Shown piece by piece: positions 41,356 through 52,835 of a stretch of 64,000 nucleotides of DNA (position 1 is its first letter; every line of letters begins with the position of its first letter). Location: positions 74,369 through 138,368 of the forward strand of contig CAAAJI010000105.1 in assembly GCA_900642245.1 (NCBI GenBank), read 5' to 3'. The position numbers and the translations under genes were made by a program. The notes under the pieces are model-generated. The model had not been told where the DNA came from, did no database searches, and worked only from the letters and a program-made list of their open reading frames with translations. The DNA comes from Fragilaria radians (lineage: Eukaryota; Bacillariophyta; Fragilariophyceae; Fragilariales; Fragilariaceae).

Positions 41356-44300
41356 TCAAAGCTGTAAATCATCCGAAAACAATGCGGATTGACGAAAACC
41401 ATCGATGTTCTTCAAGTTCAAGTCCACAGAAGTTACTGGGGAAACGTAGTGGATATCCAGCTGCCGTTGAACTTCTAAGCAATAATTGATGACTACAGCT
41501 TTGCTTTCCATTATATTTCTTTTCTGTTGCCATGAATCCCGATGTTTGAGAGTAATAACATATTCTACATAACCAAGATTTCCCTCAACGCTAGTCATAC
41601 GAATCGATGAGCAGCGTATCCATTCACGTGGTCGGGCTTTCACAAATGCCTCTATTGTCTCCTTGAAAACCTGTACTTTTGCAAACGGAACATCAAGACT
41701 GAATTTCACATGTATGTGTACTACTGCTTTCTTCGATCTAGCAGCATTAACTATCCTGGAGCTAGCAAGTGAGCTGTTAGAGATAGTTGCTACTTCATTC
41801 GTCGCCCCAAGTCTGACAGTTGTGTAGTATAATGTAACTTCTTGAACATACCAAGTCGAAACTCCATCGGGAAGTGGCACATCATTCGGTCCACTTATGG
41901 CAATTCTGTCACCAACATCATATGGATTTCTGCCCAAAATAAACATTAATCCCTGCATGAAATTCAGATTAAAAGCTTACAAGAAAATTACATAGCAAAG
42001 GAATCTCTTGCCTACCTCGAAATATTTTGCACTTGCATTACCGATAACGAAACTAAATGCCAAAATTACGCTTGATAGTGACAGGAAAAGGTGCAACGGA
42101 TCCATTCCCCATGATGCCAACACAACACAAAAAATCAAGAAATATAATCCTATATTGATGACCCTAAGAAAGAAATGAGAGGATCAAATTATTGTTCCAC
42201 CGTAGCAATTTACACTTACGCTTCGAAAGCAGAATCTATCTGACTTGAATTTCGGATTGACGCACGTAAAAGGCGGAAATCTTTATAAACTTGATCTACA
42301 GACCTCACAAAGCCGATCAGATCTAATGTGCCATCTCTCTCAGGTCGAAAGAGTTTCACTAGATCCTTAATTTGTTTTTCATTTACTTCTTTGGTGATTG
42401 GGTTTCGGACAGCTTCAACAAGAATCTCAAAGTGCAATGTATTAGACTCGCCACTTATACTAAGAAAACTCCTGTATAAATCTTCAGCTGCCTGAACGCA
42501 GTTCTCTCTGCTATTTGCTAAACCGAACGCTGTCGAAAACGGGTATGACTCGTCCATGAAGGCCAGTGATTGCTTAAATCTCAAGATTCCGGTGAGCGAT
42601 ACCTTACCCTGTAATAGAAAATAGTTAACACAAATAGTACAAGCTACTTGAATCTCATTACCCAAGAACCACCACGTACCACATTGCGTTCTTCCTCTGG
42701 CTCCTCCCATTCGTCAAGAAATTTTAGAAGCTTTATTCGTTCGGATGATGTTATTCCTGAACGATATGGATCTATCTTACCAGTCACGGAATTGTTTAAG
42801 CGTTCTACTTCATCACAGAATGCATCTTGGAAATTCGGAAAGTTCCAACTTGCTTCCTTTTCTGAAAGTTGTTTTGTATGGTGTAGACTTAACTCTTTTC
42901 TTTGCATTACCTTTGCATACTTTGCCACTTCTCCAACCATAATCATTTTTTCCATGATAGCTGCTAATTTTGCGCCATAGGTTGCTAAAGGAAGCTTAAT
43001 GAGTCAAACGTTGCGAGAAAGTTTAAAGTATTGAAGACAATTTTGCACCTACAATATTGCTTTCCACCCAAGTACATTCCAACAGCAAATCTCTTGATCG
43101 CAACAACAATTCCTACACAAATTCCAACGACAAGAATTCTGTAGTTCCAAATTGAGTTCGTAATCCCACCACTAGGATTTCTGGCATTGAATAGTCCAAT
43201 TGTATCTTGATAATACATCCAATGATTCACTAATGGACTTTCGCCTGCCAAAAGTATCAAGTCAGTAATACACCAAAGGAACACTGTACAGGGCCAGCCT
43301 TTCGATTGAACAATTAGAAGGGAAACGAGAGGTCCTATAACTCGCAGCAACAAGCGAGTCTTTAAAGCCAGAAAATCAATCACTAACAACTCAATTAGCT
43401 TGGCAAGGCTGAATGTTATAACTTGGCGAACGCACAAGAAAAGAAGAAACCAAGAAATGGAAGGATAGGAATTTGTCACAGGATCCATCCCAGTCTTCAT
43501 TTTGGGGTTCCCCAAGGCGTAGAACAATGTCGCAGACGCCAAAGTTGCAGGCAGAATTAGAAACATAAACACTGACTTTGCATATGCAATTGCGGTCTTT
43601 TTTTTCTCGATAATGAAGTTATCAAGATATTCTAAATCCTCTCTTGCCACACGGAATGCTTTAGCGAGTAGGCCTTGAGTTGCAGAAGGTCCTACAATAC
43701 TCCTGGGTGACTCGTCCCCATTAGAGATATTGCCACCCTCGATGTCAATTATGCCATCAGCTTTGCCAGCCATTGGGACGACATCGTCGTTTTTCTTTGT
43801 GTCAGTTTCTTTTTCAGTTACACTCAATTGAGGTGGAGAGACCTCAGTGGTTTGTTTAGGACCACGAAATAATAGCATAGCATCCTGAGCCAAAGAATCG
43901 GATTGGTTTTTGGCGGCGCCACTGGTGACCGAATTCGGAGACTTCTCCATTCTATAGACAAGACTTGCTTCTCCTTTCTCATGAATATTTCGCATTTTAT
44001 TTGTTAGCACGAAGAGTGTCTTCTCGAAGGTTTCCTCTGAAACAGCAGTTCGATCTTGAAGCTCTCTAGTGTCATTGGTTTGAGGAACTTCAGAATTGTC
44101 TATGATTCCTCTGCTCCTCGAGGAAACAAAAGACGATTCGCGATGGATGCCATTGCGACCATTGTCTCCCTCAGTCTCTTGAGATTCCGTGGTGTGACGT
44201 TGAAAATGTTCGACCGCTTCATCTGATAAGCACGGAAGGACTGCCATTGGGGATGGAAACGATGCGGCTTTTTCACGAATTTCGAGAGCTTTCAATATCG

Positions 44301-44826
44301 CAGTTTCTGCTTCAGCTTCAATTGGATTAACAATCTCAGAAAAGAATTGATCCACATCAACTCTATTGGCGATCACATCAGAATGCCGCGTTGTAATGGC
44401 CCTTCGTAATGGAAGTGAACTGCAATCGAGAATATGCCGTCCTTTGCTCAGTGATTGTGGAGAGTTTTCGACGATTAAAGAGCCCGGGACTGTCTTACTC
44501 GATGATTTGAAATCGTTTATGGGAGTTCTAAGGGGTTGATCGATATTTCCAGCGTTAAATGGATTGTGGGTGGGAATCTCCAACTGCATCGGTGGATGTA
44601 ATTCTTCTCCACACAATGAACCTAAGCTTGTTGGAGATAAATTCAATTTGGATTGAATGCATGATGAAATTGTCTCCCTTTCAATAGATTCCCTTGTGAT
44701 TTCTTTTAGTCCAGTGTTGGTATCTTCCAAGGAGGCTTGGAGTTCAACGTCAACGCTTGAGGGATTTATTGAGGATCTTGATGAAACAGTTTTCACTTCA
44801 TTGTCTCTATCGACTGGTCCGTTCAT
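41356..44826 (-). CDS. MscS-like mechanosensitive ion channel, five exons
   Basis: Exons 44826-43053, 42984-42662, 42608-42220, 42163-42016 and 41952-41356 give 1,076 aa. All four introns (53-68 bp) are GT-AG and phase-consistent. Exon 4, only 148 nt, encodes the pore region: VINIGLYFLIFCVVLASWGM, then LSSVILAFSFVIGNASAKYFE, which continues into exon 5 GLMFILGRNPYDVGDRI. That is the TM3 and beta-domain core of MscS channels. Residues 1-400 are disordered; several membrane helices span about 410-590. Exon 3 carries a degenerate EF-hand-like loop (PERDGTLDLIGFV), as in the organelle-associated fungal and plant relatives. Such channels open under membrane tension and release ions. The start is the first ATG, because a stop precedes the frame. 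Confidence 0.9.
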
Positions 44827-46096
44827 GGCTCGTTCAGCGCGCAGCTCAACCTTCACAATTAGTCAAATGAATAGTACCTATTCAGATTTAGCCCTTTGAG
44901 GCCACCACAGTGAAATATGACAATTTCTCAACCAATTTCTCGGAGTATTCATACCAAGGTTCAGAAATATGAATCGTGAAAAATGTAAGTTTTGTAAGCA
45001 TAAATTGCTCATTTTATTAAATATGAATAGTGAACATTTTTGTTTTGGATTGAGCTGTGGCAAGAAATAACCCTCGCTCAACTAACTACATTAAGTACAT
45101 CATTTGCTCCAAAATTACAAAGATTAATCTGATAGACAGTAAGGAGAAGTCAACTTCAATACTAATAGGCTACATAAGATAGAACAAGATAACCAACCAG
45201 TCCAATAAAGGTCAAATTTTGTTTCTTGTAAGCCCTAAAAGAAGATTCCATATTTTACCAAAGCAAGAATTGGAGTACCAATACATTTTATCGGCTTAGA
45301 CTTTTGGAGTTGAATCATTTGTTCATATCGCAAAACTGATCGGGGGTCTGTAGCAGTTGTAAATTTTCATATTTTGGAAGAGTTTAAAATACTACATAGA
45401 AACGATGGAATGAAGCTGCCTATAAAGGTGTTCTGATTTATAAGTGATCCCTGGAAGCTGAATTGATGAGTACTCAGAGAATCTCATCAAATGTGTAAGG
45501 AAAATGAGAACTAGCCCTAAAGGCTTGCTGATACGTGAATTCTCTATTTTTAGAATGGTATTGGATGTCATGGAAAGTTTCAAAATAACAATTTTCCAAA
45601 GAAAAAGGGATTTTTAGAGTACATTTATTCCACGGAAAAATGAGAAGGAAGTGACATTTTCATTTAGATTACAAGCATCAAATGACTGATGCTGCTTCAG
45701 CATGGTTGCCTTCTTTACATTTCTATAGCGGCGCACATGAGATTCATCGTAATAAAAATGGAAAGCTCCAATAAATGTGAGGGTAAAGGAGGAGTTCATA
45801 ATGGACACACCTTGATGAAGGAAGATAGTAACCTGGGATTTATGAATAGCGAAAATTCCGATTTGAACTATTGCTGACATATATCAGAATAGATCATCCA
45901 AGTGAAACTCGGGGTGTCCTACATAGACTTTACAAAATTTGAATCAGAATTTTTAAACGGCATGCATTACTTGCTAGTTTGGTGCTCGTGACAAAGTTCA
46001 GACTCGAGTTTCCTATTCATGGTGTCTACGATTATGACTTATTACTCAATTTAGCTCAGAACTATAGAGCTATCGTAGCCACATAATCCTAAAGAT
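44827..46096. other. Intergenic, mostly the first copy of a duplicated segment
   Basis: 44827-45316 is the 5' flank of the MscS gene and nothing else is visible there. From 45324 the sequence belongs to the 2.17-kb duplicated unit and is the 3' flank of the 415-aa gene. Overlapping frames at 45614-45880 (minus) and 45689-45877 (plus) have no motif and are not called. Confidence 0.45.
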
Positions 46097-47488
46097 CTAA
46101 CCATAGATATCTTCATCCTTTTTCAAAATAATCAATTTCTTCTTGTACTTTCCATTTTTCTGATGCCACTCTACTTTTGTAATCACATTTGACTTCTCTA
46201 CGGTAGTTGTACCTTCTTGTACTTTTTTCTCCAACTCTTTGCGACGAAGCTGGACAAGGCTTTTCGACTGCCGAGTGTCATGAATTTTGTCAGTATGTGT
46301 GTCATTGGGTCGGATCACTGACGCAAAGTGCTTATTTGACAAACCCTGAGTTGTTTTCTCAGGTTTGAAGACGTTTTCAAGCCAGAGTCGCTTATCTGTT
46401 ACTTTTTTCTCAGCACAAGAAGTCGAGATATCTAACGACGCGACATTGATAACATCTTTCAAAGTTCTCCCACCATTGCTTCTGAGAGTATTCTGTCGAA
46501 GGTCTACGCTTGAATGCTTTCCGACCAAATTCTCATTTGTAATAACATCATTTTTGGTTTTGCCATGATTTTGGTACATATTGAAGGAATTCAACTTCAA
46601 TAAACGTTCGTCGACTGGTGATTTAGGGTTGTTCATGGCGACTTCTTTTTTCTCCGTTTCAGGCTTTTGATAAGACAAGTTGCAATCCTTCTTCATATCT
46701 CGAACTCTGAGTTCCTGATGAAACGGTCGTTGTAGATTGAACTTAAGTTGTTGTTCGCGAGCATTTTTAAGTTTTGTATCCCACGATAAGGCTTTCTGTT
46801 GTACTGTCTCAATGTTTTCAACTTTCTCACGATCAAAGTAGTCAAGATATCTTCCATGGATCGACTTGCTTCCATTCAAGATACCTCCGTGTGGTTCCTC
46901 TTGGCCCTTACAAGAGTTCAATGTGATCTCTTCTAAATGCTTGGCATCTACAGATATGGATAATGAGCTGCCTTGATGAGATTTGCAACTTGGAGAAAGT
47001 GAATGTTCTTGGGTAAAATATTGTGGAGGCAACAGAATAAGTGGAGATTCGTCTTCATCAAATAGCGAAGTATCTAAGGGGCGATTTTTTGCATGACAAA
47101 AATCAAATTTTCTTTCGCCTTGATTATTTGTTGTAGCAGGAGGAGAATCTTTCACCAAGTGCGACAAACCAAAAACTGTTTCATACTGATGCGGGTTGAA
47201 TGGGTGCCATTCTTGAATGATCTTGTGATTTTCATCCGAAAAGTTCCACTCATCCTTATCCTGATCTTGGAATGGTGATGGCCATGAGTCCTCATCACAA
47301 CCATGAAGCATATCCGACCACTCGCAAGTTGTCGAGAAACTCATTCTTATTCAAATTAGATGATTTTGTGTTCCGATCAATTTCCTCGTCGAGGATATCG
47401 GAGTCAACTGTAGTCATGTCAGTTCGGATTACAAACGTTCATGCATCACGAGAAATCTGAAGCTCTAAGGCTCAAGGACATGGCTATC
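45324..47488. repeat. Direct duplication, copy 1
   Basis: This 2.17-kb segment recurs at 50671-52835, an exact offset of 5,347 bp. The only differences I found by eye lie at the ends: T45358/A50705, G47470/A52817 and T47489/C52836. It holds the complete 415-aa gene with about 770 bp of 3' flank and 145 bp of 5' flank. Outside the core, weak similarity continues for a few tens of bases on both sides. Confidence 0.95.
46097..47344 (-). CDS. Disordered hypothetical protein, duplicated gene (copy 1)
   Basis: Protein of 415 aa with an ATG at 47344 and a stop at 46097. It is identical in protein sequence to the copy at 51444-52691. The N-terminal 60 residues are acidic and rich in Trp, Asp and Pro (MSFSTTCEWSDMLHGCDED, DSWPSPFQDQ). 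The middle is low in hydrophobics, and the C-terminal 90 residues are Lys-rich and partly helical (QLRRKELEKKVQEG) ending in KKKLIILKKDEDIYG. No domain, membrane segment or targeting peptide is visible. A nuclear or cytosolic adaptor is conceivable but unsupported. The uninterrupted frame, typical start context and identity between copies argue for a real gene. Confidence 0.75.
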   Translation of the reverse strand: MSFSTTCEWSDMLHGCDEDSWPSPFQDQDKDEWNFSDENHKIIQEWHPFNPHQYETVFGLSHLVKDSPPATTNNQGERKFDFCHAKNRPLDTSLFDEDESPLILLPPQYFTQEHSLSPSCKSHQGSSLSISVDAKHLEEITLNSCKGQEEPHGGILNGSKSIHGRYLDYFDREKVENIETVQQKALSWDTKLKNAREQQLKFNLQRPFHQELRVRDMKKDCNLSYQKPETEKKEVAMNNPKSPVDERLLKLNSFNMYQNHGKTKNDVITNENLVGKHSSVDLRQNTLRSNGGRTLKDVINVASLDISTSCAEKKVTDKRLWLENVFKPEKTTQGLSNKHFASVIRPNDTHTDKIHDTRQSKSLVQLRRKELEKKVQEGTTTVEKSNVITKVEWHQKNGKYKKKLIILKKDEDIYG

Positions 47489-50400
47489 TTTTATATTCAC
47501 AACTTTTAACGGAAAACTTGACTGCGTGAAGCAAGGATCGACGAGTGATGACGTCATTTCCTCTACATGGAACTAACAGTACCCAAGTACCCCTAATTAG
47601 ATTATGAGCTGAGTTTGACCTCTAAGATTCTTGTGATGCTGAAGTATTGGCTTGATTCCATTGAAACAAAGTGGGGTGAGGTAAGACATTGCCTTTATTT
47701 AGTACTGCCTTTATGAATTAGCTTCTTTTGAAAATAAGGATGTGTTTTCATACACGAAAACTGAGTTTGAAATTATGAATTAATCATTGGATAAAGATTT
47801 GCGTTAGCTGGAACTAAGACCCAGGCTTCAGGTTACTAGATTGGAAAAGGAATATGACATAGCTTTTGCAGAATTTAACTCGTAATTCATCATGATTGTG
47901 ACAGACCCGGATGATTGGATAAATTCAATGAAATTGGTTTTTGCATTTTCATAGGATTAAAGTGCTTCATTAGATATTTATTTTATCATTTGTTCTATGT
48001 TCAAGCTGCTAAAGGTAAGAGAGACTTTTTAGGCGATTTTTATGGTGCAGCTATTTTGGGGGGCGTGAGAACAAAGCTGAATACAAAGAAAGTTCAATTG
48101 ATTCAATGAATCCATTCCGTAATGGCAATGCAGAGTGTGGAAAGGGAGATGAATACACTACTTCACAGAAGTCAAAGGACATTATAGTCAAGGTGGAGGA
48201 TTTGGCGATAATCGAAACAATTTTTGAAGCAAATGAAGAGGCCAGTAGAAATAATTAAGGCTGGAATTTCTGAAAGTGAGTGGAACATAAAAAAATTGAA
48301 AAGCAGAAACTAAGAAATCTATTGCATGTGGATGCTGGATTGGATATTTAAGAGTAACCAGTCACATGAAGAACAATTAGGTTATTTTCTTTGATTTTCA
48401 AGAAGTTATCCAGCAAGTGATAGTTAGAGATGCGAATGTTTTAACCGCTAGGAAAACGACAAGAAAAATGCGAACAAGCAACCATTTTTTATGAGGGATG
48501 TGTGAAAATCGGTTAGGCTCTGAAAGAAGTGCAAGCCACTTTGAAATATTTTTTTGAAAGAAATTTGATACAAAAAGTAGAAATTGGATCTTAAAATCAA
48601 AGAAGAAGTTGAGTCAAGTGTTTCATGGAATCAAGTGTGATCCTAAAAATATAATTTCAATGCCCTTTGCAGCTGTTAGAAAATCCACTTAAAGAGCTCA
48701 CAAGTTGAAGGCAGGAGAATTGAATATATAAACTGTCACTTAATAGGAAGAGTGCAACGATTGCTTATCAGTTAATTTTAATAAGAGAGACGGGAAAGGA
48801 TTTAAGTTTGGTATGGTTGTTTAAGTCAATAGACGATTAGGAGGGTCAAAATATGTGTCCCTTTCTGTAGATAAGGATACAGGGTGATATGGAGACATAT
48901 TTAAGGAGAATCCTTGAAACGATCAGAAGAATGGTCCAACATGTTAAATGTATAAAGCCCAGAGACCCTATACAGCATATATTCCGCTTCACTGCTTGAA
49001 AGTGTAACACCTCTTTGATCCTTTGAATGCAAGCAAATAGAGACGTCAAACAAGTGCGTGGGAAATCCCTCAGCAATCAGTCACTGTCACAGCAAACCTT
49101 CAGATTCCATTTTTCTCTTTAGAATTCTCACTCCTTCTTTAAGTAGAATGTTTTCGTGAGAAGTACAAACTCAAAAACTTGCCAAATCGTAGGGTAAGCT
49201 CCCAATGTAGCACTATTTATGTATCCTCTGTAAGCCCTAGATTACACTACATGTCCTTGGTCTTAAAATTTTGCCCAGATGAAGCAACACTCCCTCAAGT
49301 CCCTGGAATCTTAACTGTTCTTGTTTCTTTGACTTCATTTCCAAAGTTTTGAATCAATCACTTAATGTGCCGGCTTGACAACTCAAGCCAATGACAAGTT
49401 CTTATTCAAACTTTAAGGAGAATCAAAGAGCTCACAAGTCAACTTTACGGTCTGAAATGGGATCGAATCCTGTATGCCACTGTTTGACATCGTACATACG
49501 TGTCGTGTGGACACGATGTTCTGAATTTGCTCCAGTAATCAGGTATGCGAGCTTTAGATTTATGTTTATTTCATAAGATTTGTATAGGAAGAATGGAAGG
49601 AAGAATTTTAGAGCCAGGCTTTTTTGCATGTGGTTCAATCAAGTTGGAGGTGTTGACTTCAGTGAAAGTTTCGATCCAATGGCGAATGATATGGTCTTTG
49701 ATACATGCATATTGTAAAGTTAGGTTGGGATTGAAGGACTCAATCAGTGATATTGAATTAGATTTTTTATACGGAGAATTGAGGGAAAGATTTGAATGGA
49801 TATTCTCCCCTGCATGAGGTCAAACTCAAACAAGTACCTAGTACTTAAATTTGAAAATCTACGGTCTAGTTCAATTGCTAGAGACTATAGAAGCCTTAAT
49901 GGAGATTAGTTTTATGGTAAGCAACTCAGATCTGTGTCTGCGGAAAAATGGAATGATAAAAACATAATGTGATTCATGTTGCTGATTGCTTGGTAGCTGG
50001 AGAGGAAAACAACATAAAAGACATCAGATTGGTTTGCACCTAAATGGAATTGGATGTAGGTATGACGTTTAGTGATCATAAAAGTGACTAGAACACAATT
50101 TAATTTACAATACATCAACTTTGATGCATGACTTTAGTAAGTTCTAATTTTAAGCTGAATAGCTTTGCGACAACTACAGAATAAGCTAAATTAGCAAAAG
50201 GAAAATTGAAAAGAAAGGAGTTAGGGGGTTGGCAAGAAGAGTTGACTCTTCAGTTTAAAGACAATTTACCTGGAAGGGTTTATGTAAAAATAATCAATTA
50301 TTAATTGGTTTTTAATCAATCAACAATGAAGTGTACCAAGAAATCAAGAACTTGATTAGACGGACATACGCAATCTCTTGCTAGGTGAGGGATTAGAATC

Positions 50401-50670
50401 AAAAATATTTATTTGTAATTTAAAGAAAGTCTTTCATGATACTTTTTTTAAAATCTCTTGTTCAGGATATATGTAATGAATTAAAGGCCCTCTGACAAGG
50501 ATTACTTTATCATTATGATTCTCGAAGTATCATGGTATGGTGAGCCAAAGACATAACATTTGACCTGCTTTCCAATAAAGAAGACGCACATATTTTATGT
50601 GCCTAGACTTTTGTAGCTAATCTGGATAAGCAAAACAATAGAGGAGAATTTCTGATTGAAACAATTTGTG
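47489..50670. other. Spacer between the duplicated units, retrotransposon debris
   Basis: About 3.2 kb without a gene. The first part should contain the promoter of copy 1. From about 47.9 kb, short frames appear that I cannot assign. A recognisable Copia RT fragment lies at 49.6-50.0 kb (separate entry). A tRNA-like B-box (GATCGAATCC near 49460) has no matching A-box and is not called. Confidence 0.4.
49610..50030 (+). mobile_element. Copia reverse-transcriptase remnant
   Basis: Across frameshifts the plus strand reads VGGVDFSESFDPMANDMVF, then SDIELDFLYGELRERFEW, then LKIYGLVQ, and finally DCLVAGEEN. These follow the Copia RT order 'GVDF-ESF-PV--D----', 'DVETAFL-GEL-E-I-M', 'L-K-IYGL-Q' and 'VDDCLV-G'. 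It is heavily decayed. Its position between the two duplicated units suggests that retrotransposon sequence may have been involved in the rearrangement. Confidence 0.75.
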
Positions 50671-52835
50671 CATATCGCAAAACTGATCGGGGGTCTGTAG
50701 CAGTAGTAAATTTTCATATTTTGGAAGAGTTTAAAATACTACATAGAAACGATGGAATGAAGCTGCCTATAAAGGTGTTCTGATTTATAAGTGATCCCTG
50801 GAAGCTGAATTGATGAGTACTCAGAGAATCTCATCAAATGTGTAAGGAAAATGAGAACTAGCCCTAAAGGCTTGCTGATACGTGAATTCTCTATTTTTAG
50901 AATGGTATTGGATGTCATGGAAAGTTTCAAAATAACAATTTTCCAAAGAAAAAGGGATTTTTAGAGTACATTTATTCCACGGAAAAATGAGAAGGAAGTG
51001 ACATTTTCATTTAGATTACAAGCATCAAATGACTGATGCTGCTTCAGCATGGTTGCCTTCTTTACATTTCTATAGCGGCGCACATGAGATTCATCGTAAT
51101 AAAAATGGAAAGCTCCAATAAATGTGAGGGTAAAGGAGGAGTTCATAATGGACACACCTTGATGAAGGAAGATAGTAACCTGGGATTTATGAATAGCGAA
51201 AATTCCGATTTGAACTATTGCTGACATATATCAGAATAGATCATCCAAGTGAAACTCGGGGTGTCCTACATAGACTTTACAAAATTTGAATCAGAATTTT
51301 TAAACGGCATGCATTACTTGCTAGTTTGGTGCTCGTGACAAAGTTCAGACTCGAGTTTCCTATTCATGGTGTCTACGATTATGACTTATTACTCAATTTA
51401 GCTCAGAACTATAGAGCTATCGTAGCCACATAATCCTAAAGATCTAACCATAGATATCTTCATCCTTTTTCAAAATAATCAATTTCTTCTTGTACTTTCC
51501 ATTTTTCTGATGCCACTCTACTTTTGTAATCACATTTGACTTCTCTACGGTAGTTGTACCTTCTTGTACTTTTTTCTCCAACTCTTTGCGACGAAGCTGG
51601 ACAAGGCTTTTCGACTGCCGAGTGTCATGAATTTTGTCAGTATGTGTGTCATTGGGTCGGATCACTGACGCAAAGTGCTTATTTGACAAACCCTGAGTTG
51701 TTTTCTCAGGTTTGAAGACGTTTTCAAGCCAGAGTCGCTTATCTGTTACTTTTTTCTCAGCACAAGAAGTCGAGATATCTAACGACGCGACATTGATAAC
51801 ATCTTTCAAAGTTCTCCCACCATTGCTTCTGAGAGTATTCTGTCGAAGGTCTACGCTTGAATGCTTTCCGACCAAATTCTCATTTGTAATAACATCATTT
51901 TTGGTTTTGCCATGATTTTGGTACATATTGAAGGAATTCAACTTCAATAAACGTTCGTCGACTGGTGATTTAGGGTTGTTCATGGCGACTTCTTTTTTCT
52001 CCGTTTCAGGCTTTTGATAAGACAAGTTGCAATCCTTCTTCATATCTCGAACTCTGAGTTCCTGATGAAACGGTCGTTGTAGATTGAACTTAAGTTGTTG
52101 TTCGCGAGCATTTTTAAGTTTTGTATCCCACGATAAGGCTTTCTGTTGTACTGTCTCAATGTTTTCAACTTTCTCACGATCAAAGTAGTCAAGATATCTT
52201 CCATGGATCGACTTGCTTCCATTCAAGATACCTCCGTGTGGTTCCTCTTGGCCCTTACAAGAGTTCAATGTGATCTCTTCTAAATGCTTGGCATCTACAG
52301 ATATGGATAATGAGCTGCCTTGATGAGATTTGCAACTTGGAGAAAGTGAATGTTCTTGGGTAAAATATTGTGGAGGCAACAGAATAAGTGGAGATTCGTC
52401 TTCATCAAATAGCGAAGTATCTAAGGGGCGATTTTTTGCATGACAAAAATCAAATTTTCTTTCGCCTTGATTATTTGTTGTAGCAGGAGGAGAATCTTTC
52501 ACCAAGTGCGACAAACCAAAAACTGTTTCATACTGATGCGGGTTGAATGGGTGCCATTCTTGAATGATCTTGTGATTTTCATCCGAAAAGTTCCACTCAT
52601 CCTTATCCTGATCTTGGAATGGTGATGGCCATGAGTCCTCATCACAACCATGAAGCATATCCGACCACTCGCAAGTTGTCGAGAAACTCATTCTTATTCA
52701 AATTAGATGATTTTGTGTTCCGATCAATTTCCTCGTCGAGGATATCGGAGTCAACTGTAGTCATGTCAGTTCGGATTACAAACGTTCATGCATCACGAGA
52801 AATCTGAAGCTCTAAGACTCAAGGACATGGCTATC
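50671..52835. repeat. Direct duplication, copy 2
   Basis: Second copy of the 2.17-kb unit, in the same orientation as 45324-47488. The left edge follows sequence unlike copy 1 after about 10 bp. On the right the match fades over about 25 bp (both sides still share AACGGA). The fading edges suggest an older duplication whose centre was later made identical. Confidence 0.95.
51444..52691 (-). CDS. Disordered hypothetical protein, duplicated gene (copy 2)
   Basis: Same 415-aa product as the gene at 46097-47344, with no residue changed. The 5' flank is shared only for about 145 bp; beyond this the two genes have unrelated upstream sequence, so regulation could differ even though the product does not. 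The absence of even silent differences that I can see in 1.2 kb means duplication or gene conversion was very recent, or that the assembly repeated one locus. See copy 1 for composition and the lack of recognisable domains. Confidence 0.72.
   Translation of the reverse strand: MSFSTTCEWSDMLHGCDEDSWPSPFQDQDKDEWNFSDENHKIIQEWHPFNPHQYETVFGLSHLVKDSPPATTNNQGERKFDFCHAKNRPLDTSLFDEDESPLILLPPQYFTQEHSLSPSCKSHQGSSLSISVDAKHLEEITLNSCKGQEEPHGGILNGSKSIHGRYLDYFDREKVENIETVQQKALSWDTKLKNAREQQLKFNLQRPFHQELRVRDMKKDCNLSYQKPETEKKEVAMNNPKSPVDERLLKLNSFNMYQNHGKTKNDVITNENLVGKHSSVDLRQNTLRSNGGRTLKDVINVASLDISTSCAEKKVTDKRLWLENVFKPEKTTQGLSNKHFASVIRPNDTHTDKIHDTRQSKSLVQLRRKELEKKVQEGTTTVEKSNVITKVEWHQKNGKYKKKLIILKKDEDIYG

Noticed and set aside
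45614..45880. 88-codon minus-strand frame inside the duplicated unit (also at 50961-51227)
   Set aside because: Preserved in both copies only because the DNA is identical; no motif, and another frame overlaps it on the plus strand.
49440..49480. Possible tRNA (B-box-like GATCGAATCC)
   Set aside because: No A-box at the right distance and no foldable acceptor stem.
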